NCBI RefSeq assembly: GCF_000820085.1
Contig: NZ_CDBN01000092.1
Span: 1 to 64,000 of the forward strand
DNA length: 64,000 nt
Reading direction: 5' to 3'
Source of the DNA: Aeromonas sanarellii
GTDB taxonomy: Bacteria > Pseudomonadota > Gammaproteobacteria > Enterobacterales > Aeromonadaceae
The position numbers and the translations under genes are program-made. A model generated the notes under the pieces. It saw nothing but the letters and a program-made list of their open reading frames with translations, searched no databases and was not told the DNA's origin. The first letter of the stretch is position 1, and each line of letters opens with the position of its first letter. Positions 1-7,995 of the stretch are shown here, one piece after another.

Positions 1-99
1 ATCAAAAATTGTTTTTGATGCTCGATGCTGTGAGTGCCCACACAGATTGCTTGATTCAAATTGTTAAAGAGCGTCACGCTTATCGCGTTGAGGAGGCGC
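1..99 (-). promoter_or_regulatory. rRNA operon leader with boxA antitermination site
   Basis: Read on the minus strand, positions 72-58 give GCTCTTTAACAATTT, the boxA element of enteric rRNA leaders. It is followed by the conserved AATCTGTGTGGGCACTCA stretch found upstream of 16S rRNA in E. coli. The 16S gene itself must begin beyond the left edge and is not in the window. The btuB-murI-rRNA neighbourhood matches E. coli rrnB. BoxA is the known entry site for the Nus antitermination complex; that role here is family knowledge. Confidence 0.88.
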
Positions 100-127
100 A
101 TCTTACGCTCCTCACTTCGAAAGTCAA
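100..127 (-). promoter_or_regulatory. rRNA operon promoter P2
   Basis: On the minus strand there is a -35 TTGACT (122-127) and a -10 TAAGAT (100-105), separated by 16 bases and followed directly by a GCGCC discriminator. The GC-rich discriminator is typical of stringently controlled stable-RNA promoters. Confidence 0.8.
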
Positions 128-215
128 GCGGTTGTTTTCGCTTTTCTTTCGGCGCTGGCTTCACGAGGAAGCGAGCTCATCAGGTTGGCGTGGTCCGCCG
201 TGCTGGTAGGGGCGC

Positions 216-243
216 ATTATAGGGAGCCGCGCCGCGATGACAA
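216..243 (-). promoter_or_regulatory. rRNA operon promoter P1
   Basis: On the minus strand there is a -35 TTGTCA (238-243) and a consensus -10 TATAAT (216-221), spaced 16 bases, again followed by GCGCC. It lies about 115 bases upstream of P2, the tandem layout usual for rrn operons. An AT-rich stretch just upstream (244-275) could act as an UP element. Positions 276-513 show no gene or further site that I can support. Confidence 0.8.
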
Positions 244-513
244 GGGATTTTTTGAAGAAAGTCACGGAAACTTTAAATTATCCGGTTAGAAACAGCTTAC
301 CCAGTGTATATATACAATGTTATCCACAAGCCGATGATTTCAGCCCTGTTTTATTGGCACTTATTCGGATCTTCCATGCCGAAGGAATGCCATACTGAAG
401 CGGATAATATGTCCCGAGTGGTCCATGGTAGCGCCTGCTCGTAAAGCTGGTTACCATGGAGGTGAATAGAGTGTTGCACCTTTTTTGCTTTCATTTACAA
501 AAGGTCTTTAAAG

Positions 514-1008
514 ATGAATTTATCCAAGTTTCCCGTTTATGTGCAGGCTGCAGTGCTTGCTCTGGTATTGGCGTTGCTCGGCTATCTGGTTGCCCAGGCC
601 CTGCAGTTTTCTCTGAAAGCCGAGGTGATTTTTGCCGTGGGTCTGGCCATCGGCGGTTTCGTAGTACCGCTGTTCCTCAACAACCGCGCACCGGTTGGTA
701 CCACTGAACAGACTTCCAGCCAGGAGACCTGCACATTATATGTAGGCAACCTGCCCTATCGCGCCAACGAGATCGCCGTACGCGAGCTCTTTGCCGAACA
801 GGGCCAGGTGATCTCGGTCCGTCTGATGAAAGACAAGGCCACCGGCAAGCGCAGGGGCTTTGGGTTTGTGGAGATGCCCGTCGCCGATGCGGCCAAGGCC
901 ATCGCCGCGCTCAACGACAAGGAGTATCAGCAGCGCACTCTGAAAGTACGCGAGGCCAATGACAAGCGGGACAGGGATGAGAAGGAAGGAAACGACGTCG
1001 ACGCCTGA
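514..1008 (+). CDS. Membrane-anchored RRM RNA-binding protein
   Basis: A 164-residue protein. The N-terminus has two hydrophobic helices (about residues 9-31 and 35-56). They are followed by one RNA recognition motif (about 72-145) with a clear RNP2 (LYVGNL, 75-80) and RNP1 (RRGFGFVE, 113-120), and then a charged tail rich in K, R, D and E. The RRM is of the small glycine-rich bacterial type, whose members bind single-stranded RNA. The membrane anchor is inferred from hydrophobicity. The gene stands alone between the rRNA promoters and convergent murI. Its own terminator lies inside the murI coding region. The RNA targets cannot be told from sequence. Confidence 0.85.
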   Translation: MNLSKFPVYVQAAVLALVLALLGYLVAQALQFSLKAEVIFAVGLAIGGFVVPLFLNNRAPVGTTEQTSSQETCTLYVGNLPYRANEIAVRELFAEQGQVISVRLMKDKATGKRRGFGFVEMPVADAAKAIAALNDKEYQQRTLKVREANDKRDRDEKEGNDVDA

Positions 1009-1012
1009 TAGA

Positions 1013-1801
1013 TCAGCATTCGACCTCTTCCAGTGATGACAGCCCCCATGCCTGCAAGGGGGCTGTCAGTTTTTGGGCCTGGGCATCCAACCGGCTGCAG
1101 TAGGCAAGACCTGTCCCCTCGTCGGGGAGGGAGGACGGAATCGCCGCCAGCAGATGGGCCACCCGCCTTGCGACGGCACAGCCCGAATCCACCAGCTGAC
1201 ACTCCGGCATCAGTTGTCGAATCTCTTCATTCAGCAGCGGGAAATGGGTGCACCCCAGCACCAGAGTATCCGGCCTCTCCTCTCCTTCTATCCAATCCGC
1301 CAGTACCTCTCTCAGTAGCGCCATATTGACAGGCAATCCCGCCAGCTTGCGCTCGGCCTCGATCACCAGCTCGGTGGCCCCCTTGAGCAACACGCGCTTG
1401 CCCGGTGCAAACTGGGCGATGAGTTCATGGGTATAGGCGCGGCTGACGGTGCCTGGCGTGGCCAGCAGGCCGATGCAGCCATTGCGGGTCAGGGCGGCAG
1501 CGGGCTTGATGGCGGGCACCACCCCCACCACCGGGATATTCAGGGAGGCACGCAGGGCAGGCAGCGCTATGGTGCTGGCGGTGTTGCAGGCGATCACCAC
1601 CAGATCGATGGCGTGCTTGGCCACCATGTGGCTGACCAATCCGGTGCAGGCAGAAATCAGCTCTGATTCGCTCAACTCGCCGTAGGGGAAGTGGGCATTG
1701 TCGAAACAGTAGAAATAGTTGTGTGCCGGCAGGGCGCGACGGATCTCCCCATAGACGGTCAGCCCGCCCATACCGGAGTCGAACACGAGAATATTGGCCA
1801 C
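1013..1801 (-). CDS. murI: Glutamate racemase
   Basis: A 262-residue cytoplasmic enzyme that converts L-glutamate to D-glutamate for peptidoglycan precursor synthesis. The family motifs are present: FDSGMGGLTV near the N-terminus with the active-site Asp8, and the two catalytic cysteines in ACNTAS (Cys72) and LGCTHFPL (Cys184). Length is normal for the family. It lies directly downstream of btuB on the same strand, as in E. coli. The 3' end converges on the RRM gene with only four bases between their stop codons. Confidence 0.96.
   Translation of the reverse strand: MANILVFDSGMGGLTVYGEIRRALPAHNYFYCFDNAHFPYGELSESELISACTGLVSHMVAKHAIDLVVIACNTASTIALPALRASLNIPVVGVVPAIKPAAALTRNGCIGLLATPGTVSRAYTHELIAQFAPGKRVLLKGATELVIEAERKLAGLPVNMALLREVLADWIEGEERPDTLVLGCTHFPLLNEEIRQLMPECQLVDSGCAVARRVAHLLAAIPSSLPDEGTGLAYCSRLDAQAQKLTAPLQAWGLSSLEEVEC
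1037..1074 (+). terminator. Rho-independent terminator of the RRM gene, inside murI
   Basis: An 11-bp perfect stem TGACAGCCCCC (1037-1047) pairs with GGGGGCTGTCA (1058-1068) and is followed by GTTTTT on the plus strand. The hairpin sits within the last 20 codons of the convergent murI gene, so it is both coding sequence and terminator. Confidence 0.8.
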
Positions 1802-1854
1802 CTGAGCTCCCCCTTGGATGCGAGGCGGCGATCATACTCCCGCCCGGCGCCAAT

Positions 1855-1881
1855 AGAAAAGGCCCCGCCAATGGCAGGGCC
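1855..1881 (-). terminator. Terminator after btuB
   Basis: On the minus strand GGCCCTGCC pairs with GGCGGGGCC around a three-base loop (1861-1881) and is followed by TTTTCT. It lies between the btuB stop and the murI start, so murI probably has its own promoter. Confidence 0.75.
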
Positions 1882-1909
1882 CCTGATTTTTCCGATCCGG
1901 ACGACGGGA

Positions 1910-3775
1910 TCAGAGCGTGTAGTCCACCGTCACATAGTAGGCACGCTCGTCCGCCGGGTAACCCACCGAGGTCTGGTACTCCTTGTCCAGCAGGTTGCTG
2001 ATCTTGCCGGAGACCTTCCAGGAAGGCGCGACCCGATAACCGACCGCCAGGTTCCACACGCTGTAACCGCCCAGCTGGGTGGTATTGGCGGCGTCACCAT
2101 AGCGCTCACCCTGGTAGATCCAGCTCAGAGAGCCGTCGAACTGCTGCCACTGTGCCAGGCCAACCCATTTAGCCCCCTTGCGGGAGATCAGCTGCAACTG
2201 CTTGTCGGTGACCTTGTCCTTGGGATCCTTGTATTCGGCGGAGATTCGATGGGTCAACCAGCCGGTCTCGAACTCCCCTTCCAGCTCGACCCCTTCAATC
2301 CGCGCCTTGCCGACGTTTTGCGGCGTCCACATGCCCTGGCTGTCCGGTGCCCACTGGATCATCTGCTCGAAGTCGTTGCGATAGCCGGTCACACGCCACT
2401 CCACGCCGGCGGTCTGGCCATCCAGCATCAGCTCGCTGCTCTTCGACTCTTCCGGCTTCAGCTCGGGGTTGCCAGAGCCCGGATAATACAGATCGTTGAA
2501 GGAGGGGGCGCGGAAGCCGGTGCCGTAGCGGGCGCTGAGACGGTAATCCTCCACGAAGCGCCAGCCAGCGCCGGTCTGCCAGGTGTTGTGACGACCGAAC
2601 TGCTCGTTGTCATCGCTGCGACCGCTCAGCTCCGCCTGCCACACCTGGTTGTCAAACTGGGCCAGGGCATAGAGCCCTGTGTTGTCGCGCTCATCGGCAT
2701 CGCTCGGGAAGGCGACGCCAGAGGAGCGGGAACGCTCGTCCAGCATGTCGCGCTGCCAGTCTGCGCCACCGCCCAGGGTCCAGCGCTCGTCCAGCTTGAC
2801 GCTGTTGACCCAGTTCAGGGTGTATTGGCGGGTATAAAGCCGATCGGCGGACTGATCGCGACCGCTGGTATCCGGATAGTCGTAGGCATCCTGCTTGGAG
2901 AAGGCCCCGCGCAGTTCGCTCAGATAACGCTCGTCGTGATAACGGGTACCGAGCTGGTAGCTCTGGTTCTCGGTCCAGGTTTCGTTGCGCTGATGGAATG
3001 CAGGCCCCCAGTCGGAAGCGGCAGAGGATCTGTCGTACTGGGCGATGTTGCGGAACCAGCGGGTCGTCCCGAACAGCTCCCAGTTGCCGGCCAGCGCCTG
3101 CTGATAATCCACCATGGCGTTGTAGCCCCGGTGGCCATGCTTGTCCCCATCGTTCACCCCCGGAATGGGGTGCACGTTGTAGCCGGTCTCGTCATCGAAG
3201 CCCCCGGCGACCTTGAGCTGGCCCGCCTCGCCGACCTGACTGGCGCTGCTGAAGGCGGCCTGGCGCTGCTTGTTGGAGCCGGCCCCCAGGTTGAACTTGT
3301 GCTGGTTGGTCCCCTGATCCGGGCGAGTGATGATGTTGATGACCCCACCGATGGCATCGGACCCATAAATGGTGGCGCGCGCACCGCGGATATATTCGAT
3401 CCGCTCCACCTGGTTGAGGGGCAGGTTGTTGAGCTCGGTCATCCCGGCGGTCAGGGAGGCGCTGCGCACCCCGTCCACCAGCACCAGGGTCTGGGAGGAA
3501 GTGCCACCACGCACCCGCAACGAGCTGAGCTGGCCGCGACCGCCGTTGCTGACCACTTCCACGCCGGGCAGGGTCTTGACCACATCGGTCACGGTCTGGG
3601 CTTGCAGGCGATCGATCTCGTCACGGGTCACCACGTTGACGGGGGCCAGCACGCTGGAGGCGGGCTGGGCGACGCGGGTGGCGGTCACCACCATGGTGGG
3701 GTTGACGGGAATGGTCAGTTGTTGGGCAAAGGCCGCCGTTGGCAACAGGGCAGCCGCCAATAATGTCTTGGACAT
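1910..3775 (-). CDS. btuB: TonB-dependent vitamin B12 outer-membrane receptor BtuB
   Basis: A 621-residue outer-membrane receptor. It has a signal peptide of about 17 residues ending in AFAQ, and a TonB box-like segment (PTMVVTATR) shortly after it. A plug domain follows (about 40-150, with ERIEYIRGARATIYGSDAIGG), then a 22-strand type beta-barrel to the C-terminus. The specific BtuB call rests on overall similarity to the E. coli protein, the cobalamin riboswitch directly upstream, and the btuB-murI order. It takes up cobalamin using TonB energy. The start at 3775 has an AAGGA ribosome-binding site. Confidence 0.93.
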   Translation of the reverse strand: MSKTLLAAALLPTAAFAQQLTIPVNPTMVVTATRVAQPASSVLAPVNVVTRDEIDRLQAQTVTDVVKTLPGVEVVSNGGRGQLSSLRVRGGTSSQTLVLVDGVRSASLTAGMTELNNLPLNQVERIEYIRGARATIYGSDAIGGVINIITRPDQGTNQHKFNLGAGSNKQRQAAFSSASQVGEAGQLKVAGGFDDETGYNVHPIPGVNDGDKHGHRGYNAMVDYQQALAGNWELFGTTRWFRNIAQYDRSSAASDWGPAFHQRNETWTENQSYQLGTRYHDERYLSELRGAFSKQDAYDYPDTSGRDQSADRLYTRQYTLNWVNSVKLDERWTLGGGADWQRDMLDERSRSSGVAFPSDADERDNTGLYALAQFDNQVWQAELSGRSDDNEQFGRHNTWQTGAGWRFVEDYRLSARYGTGFRAPSFNDLYYPGSGNPELKPEESKSSELMLDGQTAGVEWRVTGYRNDFEQMIQWAPDSQGMWTPQNVGKARIEGVELEGEFETGWLTHRISAEYKDPKDKVTDKQLQLISRKGAKWVGLAQWQQFDGSLSWIYQGERYGDAANTTQLGGYSVWNLAVGYRVAPSWKVSGKISNLLDKEYQTSVGYPADERAYYVTVDYTL

Positions 3776-3837
3776 GAGAGATCCTTAGGTTCGCGTAAGC
3801 ATCTACTTCGTGGCCGGTTTCTCTCGGCCCGAAATAC

Positions 3838-3992
3838 GAACTTTGGCAGGTCTTCGGGCTTGGGGGCTGATGGCCTAAGGCGACGGCTTCCCACCTGACG
3901 GCAGTGCCCTGATGTCGCTTCGTTCCCCCTTACCGCTGCGCGCCAGCTCCGGATTCTCACCGGATTCCCTTTTAAGCAGAATGCGCCAAAGC
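3838..3992 (-). promoter_or_regulatory. Cobalamin riboswitch controlling btuB
   Basis: The minus strand shows the conserved GGGAATCCGGTG core followed by AATCCGG (about 3980-3950). The B12 box AAGCCCGAAGACCTGCC lies near 3862-3846, about 70 bases before the btuB start. After the B12 box a GGCC...GGCC hairpin could couple ligand binding to the btuB translation start. Bound adenosylcobalamin normally lowers btuB expression. Confidence 0.92.
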
Positions 3993-4182
3993 GGGAGGAT
4001 TATAGGCAGAGCCAGATTGGATGTATAGCCATCTAGATTTCTGTTTTTCGTTTTTTCCCTTCCGGCAGAGCCGAGTGGCTCAGTTACTACCCCCTCCTCT
4101 GCCGTCAGGCCCGCCGACGACCCTCGGAGAGGGACAGAGACGCGAAATGTTGAGCCAGATCCCACGGCTTTTTGGTAACATG

Positions 4183-4198
4183 CGGCAAACGTTTGACA
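4183..4198 (+). promoter_or_regulatory. PurR-type operator before purE
   Basis: CGGCAAACGTTTGACA keeps the GCAAACGTTTG core of the PurR consensus, centred on the CG at 4190-4191. It sits just downstream of a possible -10 (TAACAT, 4176-4181) and 15 bases before the purE start, a repressing position as at E. coli purEK. Confidence 0.68.
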
Positions 4199-4213
4199 TC
4201 CGAGGAAGCCGTA

Positions 4214-4723
4214 ATGACGACCCCCCCTATGATCGGCCTGGTAATGGGCTCCGACTCTGACTGGCCCGTGATGCAGGCCGCCGCCCGCATCCTCAAGGAG
4301 CACGGCGTGCCCTATGAAGCGCGCGTCGTATCCGCCCATCGCACCCCGGATCTGCTGTTCGAATATGCTGCCAGCGCCCGCGAGCGCGGTCTGCGCGCCA
4401 TCATCGCCGGTGCCGGCGGGGCTGCCCACCTGCCGGGCATGCTGGCCGCCAAGACCACGGTGCCGGTGCTGGGCGTGCCCATCCCCACCCGACAGCTCAA
4501 GGGGATGGACTCCCTGCTCTCCATCGTCCAGATGCCCAAGGGGGTGCCGGTCGCCACCTTCGCCATCGGCGAGGCGGGTGCCGCCAACGCCGGTCTGTTC
4601 GCCGTCTCCCTGCTCTCCGTCGCCCAGGATGGCGACGCTCCCCGCTATCAGCAGCAGCTCGACGGCTTCCGCGCCAAGGAACGCGACCGGGTGCTGGCCC
4701 TCACCCTGGAGGAGCCGGCATGA
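4214..4723 (+). CDS. purE: N5-carboxyaminoimidazole ribonucleotide mutase PurE
   Basis: A 169-residue catalytic subunit that converts N5-CAIR to CAIR in purine biosynthesis. It has the class I signatures GSDSDWPVM near the N-terminus and SAHRTP, and the glycine-rich [12 protein letters not shown] segment. The start at 4214 was chosen over 4172 because GAGGAA lies at the right distance and the protein then begins like known PurE. The stop overlaps the purK start (ATGA), indicating translational coupling. A PurR-like operator lies directly upstream. Confidence 0.96.
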   Translation: MTTPPMIGLVMGSDSDWPVMQAAARILKEHGVPYEARVVSAHRTPDLLFEYAASARERGLRAIIAGAGGAAHLPGMLAAKTTVPVLGVPIPTRQLKGMDSLLSIVQMPKGVPVATFAIGEAGAANAGLFAVSLLSVAQDGDAPRYQQQLDGFRAKERDRVLALTLEEPA

Positions 4724-5844
4724 TACTGCCCCCCGCCACCCTGGGTATGCTCGGTGGCGGCCAGCTCGGCCGCTACTTCGTGATGTCCGCCCACCGCCTC
4801 GGGTACAAGGTGATAGTGCTGGATCCGGATCCCGTCAGCATCGCCGGTGCGGCCGCCGACGAGCAGATCGTGGCCGCCTATGACGATGCCGATGCCCTGC
4901 GCGATCTGGCCAGCCGCTGCGACGCCATCACCTGCGAGTTCGAGAACGTGCCCGCCGCCTCCCTGGCGCTGCTGGAGCAGTACAAGCCGGTGCGCCCGGC
5001 GGCGAGCGCGGTGCGCGTCTGCCAGGATCGCCGGGAAGAGAAAGCCTTCCTGACCCGCGCCGGCGTGCCGGTCGCCCCGAACCTGACCCTGCTGCCGGGC
5101 GAGCCACTGCCCGTACTGACCACAGACCTCTTCCCCGCCATCCTCAAGACCGCCCGCGAGGGCTACGATGGCAAGGGGCAGTGGACCATCCACCGGGCCG
5201 ACGAGCTGCCCACGGCCCTGGCCGCCAGCGGCGTGCCCTGCGTGCTGGAAAAGCGGCTGCCGCTGGAGGGGGAGTTCGCCCTGACCCTGGCGCGCAGCCC
5301 GAGCGGTGCCATCAGCGCCCTGCCCCTGGTGCAGAACTGGCACAGCGGCGGCATCCTGGATCAGACCCGCTCCCCGGCCAATGTGCCCGCCCTGGAGGCC
5401 GAGGCCCAGCGCATCGCCGAGCACATCATCGCCGCCCTCGACTATGTGGGCGTGCTGACGGTGGAGTTTTTCCTGGTCGGCGGCCGGCTGCTGGTCAACG
5501 AGATGGCGCCCCGCCCCCACAACTCCGGCCATCCCAGCATCGACAACGCCGGTTGCAGCCAGTTCGAGCTGCAGGTGCGTGCCCTGTGCGATCTGCCGCT
5601 GCCGGCAAAGGCTGACGTTCAGCCCGCCATCCTGCTGAACCTGCTCGGGGATCTGTGGCAAGACGGCACGCCGGATTGGGCCGGCGCCCTGGCCCTGCCC
5701 GGGGTGCACCTGCACCTCTACGGCAAGGGCGAGGCCCGCCCCGGTCGCAAGATGGGTCACCTCACCGTCACCGGTCGCGACTGGCCGACGGTCGAGGCCA
5801 CCGCGCACCAGCTGCGCGCCCTGCTGGGTCTGCCGCCGCGCTAA
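4720..5844 (+). CDS. purK: 5-(carboxyamino)imidazole ribonucleotide synthase PurK
   Basis: A 374-residue ATP-grasp enzyme that makes N5-CAIR from AIR, ATP and bicarbonate, feeding PurE. The N-terminal [12 protein letters not shown] fits the family. The ATP-grasp segment [13 protein letters not shown] and the C-terminal [12 protein letters not shown] metal/active-site motif are intact. It overlaps purE by four bases and the operon ends at a strong terminator. Confidence 0.96.
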   Translation: MILPPATLGMLGGGQLGRYFVMSAHRLGYKVIVLDPDPVSIAGAAADEQIVAAYDDADALRDLASRCDAITCEFENVPAASLALLEQYKPVRPAASAVRVCQDRREEKAFLTRAGVPVAPNLTLLPGEPLPVLTTDLFPAILKTAREGYDGKGQWTIHRADELPTALAASGVPCVLEKRLPLEGEFALTLARSPSGAISALPLVQNWHSGGILDQTRSPANVPALEAEAQRIAEHIIAALDYVGVLTVEFFLVGGRLLVNEMAPRPHNSGHPSIDNAGCSQFELQVRALCDLPLPAKADVQPAILLNLLGDLWQDGTPDWAGALALPGVHLHLYGKGEARPGRKMGHLTVTGRDWPTVEATAHQLRALLGLPPR

Positions 5845-5864
5845 ACGCCGCTCGTACCAACGAA

Positions 5865-5896
5865 AAGACCCGGGCCTTGGCCCGGGTCTTCTTTTT
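5865..5896 (+). terminator. Terminator after purK
   Basis: AAGACCCGGG (5865-5874) pairs with CCCGGGTCTT (5881-5890) and is followed by CTTTTT. The opposite strand has AAAA before the stem, so it could also stop yhjX transcription (minus). Confidence 0.85.
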
Positions 5897-5914
5897 GGCG
5901 TCCGTTCGCCGGGG

Positions 5915-7111
5915 TCAGCCCCGATCCACCACCACGGCGACGGGAGCCGGCAGGCGGATGGTGAGGGAGAGCACCAGCGCCACCACCAGCAGCACCAGGA
6001 TCAGGTTGAAGGTCGCCATGAAGCCGCCGAACAGGGAGGCCACGATGGAGCCGATGATGCTGCCCAGCCCGAAGCCCAGATAGATGACGCCGTAATTCTT
6101 GGTCAGGTTGTTGAGGCCGAAGAAGTCGCTCACCAGCGAGGGGTAGACGGTGATGGTGCCGCCGAAGCTGAACGCCACGCAGGCCACCGCCACGAAGAAC
6201 AGGTTGGCGTTGAGCGGCACGAACAGCAGCAATCCCATACCACCGAGCGTAATCAGTTGGGCGATGGTGATGACCCGGATGCGGGACATCTTGTCGGAGA
6301 GGATGCCCAGCACCAGCCGGCCACCCAGGTTGGCCATGGCGATGATGGCGACGGCGTTGGCGGCGACCACGGCAGGCAGGCCCACCATCTTCTCGCCGAT
6401 GTCCTTGGCCACGCCGATAACGTAGAGACCGCTCATGCAGGCGGTGAGGAACATCAGTGCCAGCATCCAGTACTGCGGCTTGCGCATCGCCTCGGCCAGG
6501 GTGAAGTCGCGGCTCTCGCTCTGCTGCACGGCGGCCGCCTGCTTGGGTGCGTCCTTCATCAGCATGCCGCCCACCAGCACCATGGACATGGCGATCAGCC
6601 CCCACAGCTGGAAGGTGGTCTCAAGGCCGTTGCTGGAGAGCAGCAGCAGGTTGATGTACTTGAAGCCCAGGCTGCCGAGGCCATAAGCACCGATGGAGCA
6701 GGCGGAGATCAGCCCCTTGCGCTCCGGGAACCACTTCACGCAGTTGGAGAGGGTCATCAGGTAGCCGGTGCCGTCGGCGAAGCCCACCAGGATGCCGGCG
6801 CAGAGGTAGAGCATCGCCAGGTTGCTGGCATGGGCGGTGAGGAAGAAGCCGATGCCAAGCAGCACGCCGGCCCCCAGGGTAACGTTGCGCACCCCGAACC
6901 GCTCCTGCAGCTTGCCCGCCAGGGAGGAGGCCACCGCCAGGGAGAGGCTGAGCAGGCCGAAGGCGAAGGCGACCTGGCTCACCGGCTCGTCCAGCTTGTC
7001 GGAGAGCTGGGCGTTGAACAGGCTCCAGGTGTAAACGGATCCCAGCGCGAACTGGGTGATGATGGTCCCCAACAGGGTGAGGTAGCGGGTGCGATTCATC
7101 TCTCTGGTCAT
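5915..7111 (-). CDS. yhjX: OFA-family MFS transporter YhjX
   Basis: A 398-residue, 12-helix major facilitator protein of the oxalate/formate antiporter branch. Long stretches match E. coli YhjX as I recall it, for example FALGSVYTWSLFN, NCVKWFPERKGLISA and LTACMSGLYVIGVAKDI. In E. coli yhjX is the main target of the YpdA/YpdB two-component system, which responds to pyruvate. Here the transporter, regulator and kinase genes are adjacent on one strand. The transported substrate is not proven by sequence. Confidence 0.92.
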   Translation of the reverse strand: MTREMNRTRYLTLLGTIITQFALGSVYTWSLFNAQLSDKLDEPVSQVAFAFGLLSLSLAVASSLAGKLQERFGVRNVTLGAGVLLGIGFFLTAHASNLAMLYLCAGILVGFADGTGYLMTLSNCVKWFPERKGLISACSIGAYGLGSLGFKYINLLLLSSNGLETTFQLWGLIAMSMVLVGGMLMKDAPKQAAAVQQSESRDFTLAEAMRKPQYWMLALMFLTACMSGLYVIGVAKDIGEKMVGLPAVVAANAVAIIAMANLGGRLVLGILSDKMSRIRVITIAQLITLGGMGLLLFVPLNANLFFVAVACVAFSFGGTITVYPSLVSDFFGLNNLTKNYGVIYLGFGLGSIIGSIVASLFGGFMATFNLILVLLVVALVLSLTIRLPAPVAVVVDRG

Positions 7112-7149
7112 GATGCGTCTCGGTCGATGGCCTTAAGGAAACTGGGGCC

Positions 7150-7219
7150 ACTATAGGCAAGACGCCGCTCCCGCCGACCGATTACGGCATGAAATGCAGA
7201 TCGGCGGGAATGAATGACA
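7150..7219 (-). promoter_or_regulatory. YpdB-type binding repeat and promoter of yhjX
   Basis: On the minus strand two 10-mers, TGTCATTCAT (7219-7210) and TGCATTTCAT (7198-7189), form a direct repeat with an 11-base spacer. The E. coli YpdB site before yhjX is two GGCATTTCAT copies with the same 11-base spacer. A -10 TATAGT (7155-7150) follows 33 bases downstream with no good -35, as expected for an activator-dependent promoter. The first repeat abuts the ypdB stop codon. Confidence 0.8.
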
Positions 7220-7220
7220 A

Positions 7221-7949
7221 TCAGAGCCGCATCAGCTGACGGAACGCCTTGATGTTGCTGCGGCTGACCGGCACCTCGAACGGCAGGTCATGGAGCCGGA
7301 TGAGATAGGTGCTGTTGAACCAGGGCACTATCTCGCGGATCTTGTTGATGTTGACGCAGTAGGAGCGGTGACAACGGAAGAACCCCTCGGCGGGCAGCCG
7401 GCTGACGAACTCGCTGAGGGTCATGGTCATCACGTAGCGATCGGTACGGGTGTAGACATAGGTCAGCTTCTCGTCGGCTTCCGCATAGTAGATCTGCTCG
7501 CAGGGGGTGACGATGATGCGCTCCCCCTTCACCAGGTTGACCGTGCGGTTCTGTGGCGTCCCTGACTCCGCGCCCTGGGGCTGGGACTTGCCCGCCAGTT
7601 CGAGCTTCTGCAGCAGATTGATGAGGCGCGGCTCGTTGTAGGGCTTGAGGATGTAATCGAACGCCTCCAGCTCGAACGCCTCCACCGCAAACTCCTTGTA
7701 GGCGGTAACGAACACGATGTGGGGCGGATGGCTCGACTTGTGCAGGTTCTTGGCCAGCAGCAGGCCGTCGATGGCGGGGATCTGGATGTCGAGGAACACC
7801 ACGTCCACCTCGTGATCCTGCAGGTACTTGAACGCCTCCAGCCCGTCCTCAAAGCTCGCCACTATCTCTATGGTGCTGTGCTGGTTCACCAGATAGGCGA
7901 GCTCCTCCCTGGCCAGGTATTCATCTTCGACGATGATGGCTCTCAACAT
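7221..7949 (-). CDS. ypdB: LytTR response regulator YpdB
   Basis: A 242-residue regulator. It has an N-terminal receiver domain (about 1-120, with acidic pocket VEDE and phosphoacceptor Asp54 in FLDIQIP) and a C-terminal LytTR DNA-binding domain (about 140-240). Similarity to E. coli YpdB runs through both domains (FELEAFDYILKPY, RCHRS, PVSRS). It lies 46 bases downstream of its kinase gene ypdA and directly upstream of its predicted target yhjX, whose promoter carries a YpdB-like repeat. Confidence 0.94.
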   Translation of the reverse strand: MLRAIIVEDEYLAREELAYLVNQHSTIEIVASFEDGLEAFKYLQDHEVDVVFLDIQIPAIDGLLLAKNLHKSSHPPHIVFVTAYKEFAVEAFELEAFDYILKPYNEPRLINLLQKLELAGKSQPQGAESGTPQNRTVNLVKGERIIVTPCEQIYYAEADEKLTYVYTRTDRYVMTMTLSEFVSRLPAEGFFRCHRSYCVNINKIREIVPWFNSTYLIRLHDLPFEVPVSRSNIKAFRQLMRL

Positions 7950-7995
7950 GGCTGTCCCTCTCGCGTCATGGCGTTCTTCTCAATATTGATGGCGA

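Noticed and set aside
456..707. 83-codon frame overlapping the RRM gene start
   Set aside because: Different frame, no family features, and the RRM gene at 514 explains the region.
1691..3763. 690-codon plus-strand open frame opposite btuB
   Set aside because: Shadow frame caused by high GC; btuB on the minus strand has full family motifs and a riboswitch.
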